This document shows positions 33,536 through 41,621 of a stretch of DNA of 64,000 nt, one piece after another. The notes under the pieces were generated by a model that was not told where the DNA came from, ran no database searches, and worked only from the letters and a program-made list of their open reading frames with translations. The stretch's first letter is position 1. Each line of letters starts with the position of its first letter. Position numbers and translations under genes: made by a program. The stretch covers positions 62,001 through 126,000 of the forward strand of contig NZ_JAAAMG010000003.1 in the NCBI RefSeq assembly GCF_010500815.1. Reading direction: 5' to 3'. The DNA is from Jiella pacifica (lineage in GTDB: Bacteria; Pseudomonadota; Alphaproteobacteria; Rhizobiales; Rhizobiaceae).

Positions 33536-35128
33536 ATGGTGGTAAAGGCGAGGGCGCCACGTTTGGAGCTGAAGGGCATTTCCAAGCGCTTTCCCGGCGT
33601 CGTCGCGAACGATCATGTCTCCTTTGGAGTCCCGGCTGGCGCGATCCACGCGCTGCTCGGCGAGAACGGCGCCGGCAAGTCGACCCTCGTCAAGATCATC
33701 TACGGGGTGCAGCAGGCCGACGAGGGCGAGATCGTCTTCGACGGCGAGCGTGTGCAGATCGCCTCGCCGCGGGAAGCCCGGGCGCTCGGCATCGGCATGG
33801 TGTTCCAGCACTTCTCGCTGTTCGAGGCGATGACGGTGCTGGAGAACATCGCGCTCGGCATGGACGAGCCGCCGCCGCGCCGTGAACTGGAAATGCGAGT
33901 GCGCGAGGTGCTGGACACCTACGGCCTGTCGCTCGATCCCTACCGCCACGTCCACACCCTGTCCGTCGGCGAGCGCCAGCGCATCGAGATCGTCCGGGCG
34001 CTGCTGCAGCAGCCGAAGCTGCTGATCATGGACGAACCGACCTCGGTGCTGACGCCCCAGGAGGTGGAGCAGCTGTTTACGACGCTGCGGCGCCTTGCCT
34101 CGGAAGGCTGCTCGATCCTCTACATCTCCCACAAGCTGCACGAGATCAAAGCCCTCTGCCAGTCCGCCACCATCATGCGCGGCGGCAAGGTGGTCGCGAC
34201 CTGCGATCCGGGGGAAGAGTCGGCACGGTCCATGGCCGAGATGATGATCGGCGGCAGTTTGAAGGATCTCTCCGACAAGTCGAACTGCACCTATGGCGAC
34301 GACCGCTTCGTCGTCGCCTCGCTGTCCGCGCCGGGCGAGCCGCCCTTCGGCACCAGCCTGAAGGAGGTCTCCTTCGCCGTCCGCTCGGGCGAGATCTTCG
34401 GCATCGCCGGTGTCGCCGGCAATGGACAGAACGAGCTTCTGGCCGTGGTATCGGGCGAAAACCAGCGAGGCGTCTCGGGTTCGATCCGCCTCGACGGAGC
34501 GGAACTCTCCCGTCTTTCGGTCGGAGCGCGGCGGCGGGCAGGGCTCGCCTCTTCGCCGGAGGAGCGCAACGGCCATGCCGCCGTGCCGGCCATGTCGCTT
34601 GCCGACAACGCCATCCTGTCCGCCCGCAGCCGTATGGGGCTCGCCTCCGGCGGCGTCATCCGGGCGAAGGCGGCGCGGGACTATGCCGCGAAAGTCATCG
34701 ACGCCTTCTCTGTGAAGGCGACCGGGCCGGGAGCCGCAGCGGGCAGCCTGTCCGGCGGCAACCTGCAGAAATTCGTCATGGGCCGGGAGATCATGCAGAA
34801 CCCGGCCGTCCTCGTCGTCTCCCAGCCGACCTGGGGCGTCGATGCGGGCGCCGCCTCCTTCATCCGCCAGGCGATGATCGATCTCGCCGCCAAAGGCGCG
34901 GCCGTCGTCGTCGTCAGCCAGGATCTCGACGAGCTTCTGGAGCTCTGCGACAGGCTGGCGGTGATCAACGAGGGGCGCCTGTCGGAGCCGATGGACGTCA
35001 AGGGAATATCGATCGAGCGGGTCGGGCTTTTGATGGGCGGCATCCATGGTTCCGGCGAGGGCGCGGAGCCGGAGGAGGCACGCGCCCCGGCCACCGGCCG
35101 TGTGAAGCAGCCGGAGCCTGCCCTGTGA
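33536..35128 (+). CDS. BMP-type ABC importer ATP-binding protein (purine/nucleoside)
   Basis: A 530-residue double ATPase. The first half is complete (Walker A GENGAGKST at 42-50, signature LSVGERQR, Walker B LLIMDEPTSVL). The second has a degenerate Walker A (AGVAGNGQNE) with signature LSGGNLQK, the pattern of NupO/YufO/RbsA-like proteins. It pairs with two different permeases and a BMP-family binding protein encoded next to it. Members of this class carry nucleosides, and in purine-catabolic loci probably purines such as guanine, xanthine or urate. CAGGA lies before the ATG. The stop overlaps the next gene (GTGA). Confidence 0.9.
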   Translation: MVVKARAPRLELKGISKRFPGVVANDHVSFGVPAGAIHALLGENGAGKSTLVKIIYGVQQADEGEIVFDGERVQIASPREARALGIGMVFQHFSLFEAMTVLENIALGMDEPPPRRELEMRVREVLDTYGLSLDPYRHVHTLSVGERQRIEIVRALLQQPKLLIMDEPTSVLTPQEVEQLFTTLRRLASEGCSILYISHKLHEIKALCQSATIMRGGKVVATCDPGEESARSMAEMMIGGSLKDLSDKSNCTYGDDRFVVASLSAPGEPPFGTSLKEVSFAVRSGEIFGIAGVAGNGQNELLAVVSGENQRGVSGSIRLDGAELSRLSVGARRRAGLASSPEERNGHAAVPAMSLADNAILSARSRMGLASGGVIRAKAARDYAAKVIDAFSVKATGPGAAAGSLSGGNLQKFVMGREIMQNPAVLVVSQPTWGVDAGAASFIRQAMIDLAAKGAAVVVVSQDLDELLELCDRLAVINEGRLSEPMDVKGISIERVGLLMGGIHGSGEGAEPEEARAPATGRVKQPEPAL

Positions 35129-36264
35129 GCCTTTTTCGGCTGGAGCCCCGGCGGCAGGAAAGCCGCGTGATGATGCTGGCCGCGCCGGTGATCGCCGTGG
35201 CCCTGACGCTGCTGGTCGGCGCCGTGCTCTTCACCCTGCTCGGCCATGACGGACTGGGCGCGATCTTCGAGATCTTCGTCAAGCCGCTGTTCAACCCCTA
35301 TCGCTGGCAGGATCTCCTGGTGAAGGCCGCGCCCCTGGCGATCATCGCGATCGGCCTCGCCATTGGCTTTAGGGCCAATGTCTGGAACATCGGCGCCGAG
35401 GGGCAGTACATTCTCGGCGGCCTCGCCGGGACGGGTGTCGCGCTGGCGACCCTCGACATGACCGGCTCCTGGATCCTGCCGCTGATGCTCGCCGCCGGAA
35501 TTCTCGGCGGCATGGCCTGGGCGACGATCCCGGCCGCGCTGAAGACGGCGCTCGGGGTCAACGAGATCCTGTCGAGCCTGATGCTCAACTACGTCGCGAT
35601 CCAGATCCTCTATTACCTGATGCGCGGACCGTGGAAGGATCCGATGGGGTTCAACTTCCCCCAGACCGCGATGTTCTCGTCCGACCAGACGCTGCCCATG
35701 GTGGTGCCCGGCACGCTGATCCATCTCGGCGTGCCGCTTGCGGCGGCCGTCGCCCTGACCGCTTTCCTGCTGATGGCGCGCACGGTCACCGGCTTTCAGA
35801 TGAAGGTGGTCGGCCTTGCCCCCAAGGCGGCGGCCTTCGGCGGCTTCGGCGCGGCCTCGACGGTGTGGATCGCCATGCTCGTCGGCGGCGGCCTCGCGGG
35901 CTTTGCCGGCATTCTGGAAGCCGCCGGCCCGTTCGGCCAGATGGTGCCGCAATTTCCCACCGGCTACGGCTACACGGCGATCATCGTCGCCTTTCTCGGC
36001 CGGCTGAACCCGCTCGGCATTCTCCTCGCGGCCCTCGTCCTGGCGCTGACCTATGTCGGCGGCGAAAGCGCCCAGACGACGATCGGCCTGCCGTCGGCGG
36101 CGACCGGCGTGTTCCAGGCGATGATGCTGTTCTTCCTGCTGGCGACCGACATCCTCGTGCGGTATCGCCTCGTCTCCGGCCGTGCGGCGCCTCTCGGCGC
36201 ACCGGCCAGCAAGAGCGAGGCCGAAACGGCGGCTGGCGGCAAGGGAAAGGCGGTGGCGGCATGA
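35125..36264 (+). CDS. BMP-type ABC importer permease 1
   Basis: A 379-residue permease of the NupP/YufP type. A GTG start overlaps the ATPase gene stop (GTGA). There are about eight to ten hydrophobic segments; the family motifs are WNIGAEGQYILGGLAGTG and GVNEILSSLMLNYVAIQ, and VGLAPKAAAFGGF in the cytoplasmic loop replaces the ABC-binding EAA motif. Extra about 30 residues at the C-terminus are Ala/Lys-rich. With the neighbouring permease it would form the heterodimeric membrane pore. It ends in ATGA overlap with that gene. Confidence 0.9.
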   Translation: MSLFRLEPRRQESRVMMLAAPVIAVALTLLVGAVLFTLLGHDGLGAIFEIFVKPLFNPYRWQDLLVKAAPLAIIAIGLAIGFRANVWNIGAEGQYILGGLAGTGVALATLDMTGSWILPLMLAAGILGGMAWATIPAALKTALGVNEILSSLMLNYVAIQILYYLMRGPWKDPMGFNFPQTAMFSSDQTLPMVVPGTLIHLGVPLAAAVALTAFLLMARTVTGFQMKVVGLAPKAAAFGGFGAASTVWIAMLVGGGLAGFAGILEAAGPFGQMVPQFPTGYGYTAIIVAFLGRLNPLGILLAALVLALTYVGGESAQTTIGLPSAATGVFQAMMLFFLLATDILVRYRLVSGRAAPLGAPASKSEAETAAGGKGKAVAA

Positions 36265-37184
36265 GTCTCGACCTTCTCGTGGCCATCCTGATGACGGTGG
36301 CCGGCGCGGCAACGCCGCTGCTCATCGCCGGGCTCGGTGAACTTGTCGTCGAAAAATCCGGCGTCCTCAATCTCGGCGTCGAGGGCATGATGCTGATCGG
36401 CGCCGTCACCGGCTTTGCCGTCGCCACCTCCACCGGCCTGCCAGTCCTCGGCGCGCTCGCGGCGATGGGCGCGGCGGCGCTGGCTGCGGCGATCTTCGCC
36501 GTCCTGGTCCTCACGCTGATGGCCAACCAGGTGGCGACGGGGCTCGCCCTCACCATCTTCGGCACCGGCGTCTCGGCCCTGATCGGCGCGCCCTTCGTCG
36601 GCATCACCACGCCGACCCTTGGCCCGATCTTTCCCGAGGCGCTGACGGCCTCGCCGCTCCTGCGCCTCGTCTTCGGCCACTCGCCGCTGGTCTATTTCGG
36701 CCTTTTCCTCACCTTCGCCGTGTGGTGGTTCCTCAACCGGGCCCGGGCCGGGCTGATCCTCAGGGCGGTCGGGGAATCCGACACCGCCGCCCATGCGATC
36801 GGCTATCCGGTGCTCAAGGTTCGCTATCTCGCCGTCCTCTTCGGCGGGGCGATGGCCGGGCTCGCCGGCAGCTATTACTCGCTCGTCCTCACCCCGATGT
36901 GGGCCGAGCGACTGACGGCGGGGCGCGGCTGGATCGCCATCGCGCTTGTCGTCTTCGCCTCGTGGAAGCCGGGGCGGATGCTCGCGGGCGCCTATCTCTT
37001 CGGCCTCGTCATGACCATGGAACTGCAGGCCAAGGCCGCCGGCTTCAACATGTTCGCGCCCGAGGTTCTCGCGGCGCTTCCCTACGTCGCGACGATCGCC
37101 GTCCTCGCGATCATCTCCGCCGCCAAGCGCGGCGGCGCCAACGCCCCGGCCTGTCTCGGAAAATCCTTCCGGGCGACGGCCTGA
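36261..37184 (+). CDS. BMP-type ABC importer permease 2
   Basis: A 307-residue permease of the NupQ/YufQ type, with VEKSGVLNLGVEGMMLIGAV at the N-terminus and NQVATGLALTIFGTGVSALIG in the middle, the two conserved stretches of this partner. RAVGESDTAAHAIGYPVLKVR is its coupling loop to the ATPase. It begins within the stop codon of permease 1 (ATGA), and its stop precedes the BMP gene by 25 bp. Confidence 0.9.
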   Translation: MSLDLLVAILMTVAGAATPLLIAGLGELVVEKSGVLNLGVEGMMLIGAVTGFAVATSTGLPVLGALAAMGAAALAAAIFAVLVLTLMANQVATGLALTIFGTGVSALIGAPFVGITTPTLGPIFPEALTASPLLRLVFGHSPLVYFGLFLTFAVWWFLNRARAGLILRAVGESDTAAHAIGYPVLKVRYLAVLFGGAMAGLAGSYYSLVLTPMWAERLTAGRGWIAIALVVFASWKPGRMLAGAYLFGLVMTMELQAKAAGFNMFAPEVLAALPYVATIAVLAIISAAKRGGANAPACLGKSFRATA

Positions 37185-37209
37185 TCCAGACCATACCAGG
37201 AGACATTCG

Positions 37210-38301
37210 ATGTTCGAACTTTCGAGACGCAAGCTTCTCGCCGCCGGCGCCGCCATCGGCTTCGCCGCGACGTCCGTCGCGCCGGCCTTCGCCCAGGACG
37301 GCAAGGAGACGGTCAAGGCGGCCTTCGTCTATGTCGGGCCGGTCGGCGACTATGGCTGGACCTATGCCCACGACCAGGCGCGTCAGTGCCTGGAAAAGAA
37401 CCTCGGCGACAAGGTCGAGACCAGCTATGTCGAGAACGTCGCCGAGGGGCCGGACGCCGAGCGCGTCATCCGCCAGCTCGCCCAGGACGGCAACGACATC
37501 GTCTTCACCACCTCCTTCGGCTTCATGAACCCGACGATCAAGGTGGCCAAGCAGTTTCCGGACGTGAAGTTCGAGCACGCCACCGGCTACACCACCGGCG
37601 GCAACGAGAACATGGGCCTGTATAATTCCAAGTTCTACCAGGGCCGCGCCGTCCTCGGCACCATCGCTGCCAAGATGTCGAAGTCAGGCAAGGCCGGCTA
37701 TGTCGCCTCCTTCCCGATTCCGGAAGTCGTGATGGGCATCAACGCCTTTCAGCTGGCCGCCCAGAAGGTCAATCCGGACTTCAAGACACAGGTCGTCTGG
37801 GTGAACTCCTGGTACGATCCGGCCAAGGAAGCCGACGCCACCCGGGCGCTGCTCTCCCAGGGCGCCGACGTCATCACCCAACACACCGATTCCCCGGCGC
37901 CGCTGCAGGCCGCGGAAGAGGCCGGCGCCATCGCCTTCGGCCAGGCCTGGAACATGGAGAGCTTCGCGCCGAACGCCCACATGACGGCGATCGTCGACCA
38001 GTGGTGCCCCTATTACACCGGCCGCGTCCAGGCGCTGCTCGACGGCACCTGGGAGGCGGAAAACGTTTGGCTCGGCATGAAGGAGGGCGAGGTCGAGATG
38101 GCGCCATTCAACGCCAAGATGCCCGAGGACGTGAAGGAAGCCGCCCAGAAGATCGTCGACGAGACCAAGGCCGGCACCTACGAGGTCTTCACCGGCCCGA
38201 TCAAGGACCAGTCCGGCGAGGTCAAGGTGCCCGAGGGCGAGGTTGTCCCCGAGGGCGACCTGTTGAAGATGGACTGGTACGTCGAGGGCGTGCAGAGCTG
38301 A
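37210..38301 (+). CDS. BMP-family purine/nucleoside-binding protein
   Basis: A 363-residue periplasmic protein of the BMP (basic membrane protein, PnrA-like) family. The N-terminus is a signal peptide with twin arginines (LSRRKLLAAGAAIG), so export may use the Tat path; cleavage after APAFA is likely. The mature part has FVYVGPVGDYGWTYAHDQ, FTTSFGFMNPTIKVA and VIAxHTDSP-like ligand-binding stretches. PnrA-type proteins bind nucleosides. The catabolic genes around it suggest purines as cargo. AGGAGA lies six bases before the ATG. It is last in the four-gene importer operon. Confidence 0.9.
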   Translation: MFELSRRKLLAAGAAIGFAATSVAPAFAQDGKETVKAAFVYVGPVGDYGWTYAHDQARQCLEKNLGDKVETSYVENVAEGPDAERVIRQLAQDGNDIVFTTSFGFMNPTIKVAKQFPDVKFEHATGYTTGGNENMGLYNSKFYQGRAVLGTIAAKMSKSGKAGYVASFPIPEVVMGINAFQLAAQKVNPDFKTQVVWVNSWYDPAKEADATRALLSQGADVITQHTDSPAPLQAAEEAGAIAFGQAWNMESFAPNAHMTAIVDQWCPYYTGRVQALLDGTWEAENVWLGMKEGEVEMAPFNAKMPEDVKEAAQKIVDETKAGTYEVFTGPIKDQSGEVKVPEGEVVPEGDLLKMDWYVEGVQS

Positions 38302-38334
38302 GAAGCGGGACTTAAGGCGTCGGTCTTTTCCCGA

Positions 38335-38368
38335 GAGACTAAGCCGGTCGACAGATTGGCTTAGTCTC
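38335..38368 (+). terminator. 11-bp hairpin after the importer operon
   Basis: GAGACTAAGCC (38335-38345) and GGCTTAGTCTC (38358-38368) form a perfect 11-bp stem with a 12-nt loop, 33 bp after the stop of the BMP gene. No T-tract follows, so it may need Rho or may only protect the transcript end. Confidence 0.5.
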
Positions 38369-38420
38369 GAATGGCTAGGGGGCAGTGCACCCCGGTCTTC
38401 TGCAGCGTTCGTGCAGAGGC

Positions 38421-38596
38421 ACCCCCCTCTGCCCTGCCGGGCATCTCCCCCTCAAGGGGGGAGATCGAACCTGCGGACGCGCTTCAACCAACCTTCAATG
38501 CCGGGACCTGCAGCAGCCGTTGGGATAAAGGTGCGACTGGCAAAGCTGCCGATCTCCCCCCTTGAGGGGGAGATGTCCGGCAGGACAGAGGGGGGT
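38421..38596. repeat. Inverted repeat with 47-bp arms, copy B
   Basis: The arm 38421-38467 and the arm 38550-38596 are reverse complements at 45 of 47 positions with an 82-bp spacer. The arm sequence is nearly that of copy A at 32374-32571. It lies in the 378-bp gap between the importer operon and puuD, beside the 11-bp hairpin. Confidence 0.9.
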
Positions 38597-38679
38597 TCCC
38601 GAGGCGCGGCGCTTCCTGCTTGAAATAAACACCCAGTGCCTGCCCGAACGCCGTCCCCACCCAAGGAATCCGACCCCGC

Positions 38680-39930
38680 ATGTGGACATACCTCTCCGAA
38701 TGGCTGCAGTTCGCGGTGCGGTGGATCCATGTGATCACCGCCATGGCCTGGATCGGCTCGTCCTTTTATTTCATCGCCCTCGACCTTGGCCTCCGGCGCC
38801 GGCGGGAGCTGCCCGAGGGCGTTTCGGGCGAAGCCTGGCAGGTGCATGGCGGTGGTTTCTACAACATGCAGAAATACACCGTCGCTCCGCCCGAGATGCC
38901 GGACGAACTGACTTGGTTCAAATGGGAGAGCTATTCCACCTGGCTCTCCGGCGCAGCGCTGCTGTTCCTCCTCTATTACGTCCAGGCCGATCTTTATCTG
39001 ATCGATCCTGAGATCGCCGACCTGCCGGTCTGGGGTGCCAGCCTCATCGGGATCGCCGGTCTGGCGCTCGGCTGGGTTGTCTACGACGCACTTTGCAAGT
39101 CGCCCCTGAAGAACAACGACACGGCCCTGCTCGCCATCCTCTTCGTCTATGTCGTCGTCTCCAGCTATCTGTTCGCCCAGGTGTTCTCCGGCCGCGGGGC
39201 GATGCTCCACACCGGCGCTTTGATCGCGACGATCATGACGGCCAACGTCTTCCTTCTGATCATTCCGAACCAGAAGATCGTCGTCGCCGACCTCAAGGCG
39301 GGGAAGAGCCCGGATCCGGCGCTCGGCAAGGCGGCCAAGCAGCGCTCGCTGCACAACAACTACCTGACCCTGCCGGTCATCTTCCTGATGCTCTCCAACC
39401 ATTATCCGCTGACGTTTGCGACCGAGTGGAACTGGGCGATCGCCGGGCTGGTGCTTCTGATCGGCGCCATCGTCCGGCATTTCTTCAATACGATGCATGC
39501 GACGGGCGAAAAACTCTGGTGGTGCTGGCCGCTCGCCGGCATCTGCTTCATCGTCGTCATCACGCTTTCCGGCGCGCCGGGCTGGCGAACGGCGGACGCC
39601 GAGACCACGCAGCGCGATTGGCGCGGCGATCCGCAAGTTGCCCTCGCCAACTCGGCGCATTTCGAGGCGGCGGAGGCGATCGTCCTGTCGCGCTGTTCCA
39701 TGTGCCATGCCAGGGAGCCGCTCTGGCCGGGCATGATCCACCCGCCGAAGAACATCCCGCTCGAGACCTCGGATGACCTCGTCCACTACGCGGCGCTAAT
39801 CGAGCGCCAAGCGGTGCGCAGCCATGCCATGCCGCCCGGCAACGTCACCGGCCTCGAACCTGCCGAACGCGAAACCCTCGCCCGCTGGCTCGCCGATGGC
39901 GCGGCGCCGGGCCTCGGCAGGGGGCTGTGA
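38680..39930 (+). CDS. puuD: Membrane urate hydroxylase with cytochrome c domain
   Basis: 416 residues of the PuuD family. About eight transmembrane helices come first (WLQFAVRWIHVITAMAWIG; YVVVSSYLFAQVFSGRGAM; LIGAIVRHFFNTMH), with histidines in the membrane. The C-terminal cytochrome c domain has CSMCH at 339-343 and a MPPGN axial methionine. The family oxidises urate to 5-hydroxyisourate and passes electrons to the respiratory chain, replacing cofactorless uricase and making no hydrogen peroxide. In this locus it feeds UraH, encoded 10 kb upstream. The ribosome site is weak (AAGGA 13 bases before the ATG). Confidence 0.92.
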   Translation: MWTYLSEWLQFAVRWIHVITAMAWIGSSFYFIALDLGLRRRRELPEGVSGEAWQVHGGGFYNMQKYTVAPPEMPDELTWFKWESYSTWLSGAALLFLLYYVQADLYLIDPEIADLPVWGASLIGIAGLALGWVVYDALCKSPLKNNDTALLAILFVYVVVSSYLFAQVFSGRGAMLHTGALIATIMTANVFLLIIPNQKIVVADLKAGKSPDPALGKAAKQRSLHNNYLTLPVIFLMLSNHYPLTFATEWNWAIAGLVLLIGAIVRHFFNTMHATGEKLWWCWPLAGICFIVVITLSGAPGWRTADAETTQRDWRGDPQVALANSAHFEAAEAIVLSRCSMCHAREPLWPGMIHPPKNIPLETSDDLVHYAALIERQAVRSHAMPPGNVTGLEPAERETLARWLADGAAPGLGRGL

Positions 39931-39961
39931 GAATGCGGCGGACGGCGCTATCTTCGCGCCG

Positions 39962-41356
39962 ATGACAGCAAGAACCGGCACGATCGCGATTCGCGGACGG
40001 CTCCTCTCCTTCGACGCCGATCCGGCAGTCGCGGGGGAGGCGGAGGCCGTTCGCTTCATCGAGGATGGTATCGTCGTCGTCAGGGACGGGGTGATCGTCG
40101 AGGTCGGTGAAGGGCCCGCCATCGTCCGGCGGCTCGATCCCGGCACGCCGCTCGTCGACCATCGGCCGCATCTCGTCTTGCCGGGCTTCATCGACCCGCA
40201 TCTCCACCTGCCGCAGACGCAGGTGATCGCCTCCTACGGTGCCGAGCTGATGGAGTGGCTGGCGAAATACACCTTTCCCGAAGAGCTGCGCTACGGAGAC
40301 AGCGCCGTCGCGGGGGAGGCGTCGCGCTTCCTCCTCGATACGCTGGCGGCCAACGGTACGACCACGGCGGCGGTCTATTGCACCACCCATCCGGTGAGCG
40401 CCGAGGCGTTCTTCGCCGAGGCGGAGCGGCGGGGCCTGCGGATGATCGCCGGCAAGGTGATGATGGACCGCAACGCGCCGGAGGGCCTGCTCGACACCGC
40501 CGAACTCGGCTACGAGCAGTCGAAGGAGCTGATCGCCGCCTGGCACGGGCGCGGGCGGCTGGAAGTCGCGATCACCCCGCGCTTCGCTCCGACCTCCAGC
40601 GAGGCACAACTGGAGGCGACGGCCGCGCTCGCCGCCGAGCATCCGGACCTGCCGATCCAGACGCATCTGTCGGAGAACGCCGCCGAGATCGCCTATGTCG
40701 CCGAGGCGTTCCCCTGGTCGAAGGACTATACCGACGTCTACGAGCGCTACGGCCTCGTGCGGCCTCGGGCGCTGTTCGGCCACTGCATCCATCTCTCCGA
40801 ACGAGAGCGGCAGGTGCTCGCAGAGAAGGGTGCCTCGGCAGTTTTTTGCCCGACGTCGAACCTGTTTCTCGGCTCGGGGCTCTACGACCTCGCCGCGTCT
40901 CGCGCGCTCGGCCTGAAGACCGGCATCGCCACCGACATCGGCGGCGGCACGTCCTATTCCATGCTGACGACGGCGGCCGAAGGCTACAAGGTGCTGGCGC
41001 TGCAGGGCCAGAAATGGCCGGCTTTCGAGGCGTTTCACATGCTGACCGCCGGCAATGCCGAAGCCATGGGCATCAATGGCAAGGTGGGCCGTCTGGCGCC
41101 GGGCCTCGAAGCCGATTTCGTCGTGCTCGACAGCCGGGCGACGGCGCCGCTCAGACGGCGGATGGAGCGGGTGGAGACCCGGGCCGAGGAACTCTTCGCC
41201 CTGATGATCCTCGGGGACGAGCGGACGACCGTCGCGACCTATGCGGCTGGAAGACGGATCTACGACCGCTATCAAGGCGGGCCGCGGCAACTGGCGCCGA
41301 AGCTCGACCAGGCGCCGCCGCCGAAAGGCCCGCAAGCCGGCGAAAGCGCCCAATAA
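39962..41356 (+). CDS. guaD: Guanine deaminase
   Basis: A 464-residue amidohydrolase. The metal site has PGFIDPHLHLPQTQ at the first strand, then QTHLSEN, GHCIHLSERE and the DIGGGTSYSMLTT block with the catalytic aspartate; guanine-deaminase features FCPTSNLFLGSGL and GNAEAMGI are present. It turns guanine into xanthine for XdhAB. The start at 39962 lies 31 bp after puuD, so the two are likely one transcript. The last about 30 residues (RQLAPKLDQAPPPKGPQ) are a non-conserved tail. It ends the purine island. Confidence 0.92.
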   Translation: MTARTGTIAIRGRLLSFDADPAVAGEAEAVRFIEDGIVVVRDGVIVEVGEGPAIVRRLDPGTPLVDHRPHLVLPGFIDPHLHLPQTQVIASYGAELMEWLAKYTFPEELRYGDSAVAGEASRFLLDTLAANGTTTAAVYCTTHPVSAEAFFAEAERRGLRMIAGKVMMDRNAPEGLLDTAELGYEQSKELIAAWHGRGRLEVAITPRFAPTSSEAQLEATAALAAEHPDLPIQTHLSENAAEIAYVAEAFPWSKDYTDVYERYGLVRPRALFGHCIHLSERERQVLAEKGASAVFCPTSNLFLGSGLYDLAASRALGLKTGIATDIGGGTSYSMLTTAAEGYKVLALQGQKWPAFEAFHMLTAGNAEAMGINGKVGRLAPGLEADFVVLDSRATAPLRRRMERVETRAEELFALMILGDERTTVATYAAGRRIYDRYQGGPRQLAPKLDQAPPPKGPQAGESAQ

Positions 41357-41621
41357 GGTCGTCACGCTTCGCCCGTGCGGTAAAAATCTGCGGCTCCGAC
41401 CTCGCTTCCGTCCGACGCCCTTCGCCAGGGATCGCGAAGCAATATCAAGGGCTGCTCGGCAATCCTTTTTTCCGCACCTCGGCCTGAACTTCCCCGGCGC
41501 TGGGGCGTTGCGACTGGACATGCGATCCAGCCCGCCTATCCCTTAACCCTGTGCTCAGCGACCGCTTGCGTTTCGAATGGCGGTCTTCACCTGACCCGAA
41601 ACCTCTGAAGAAGGTTCGTGC

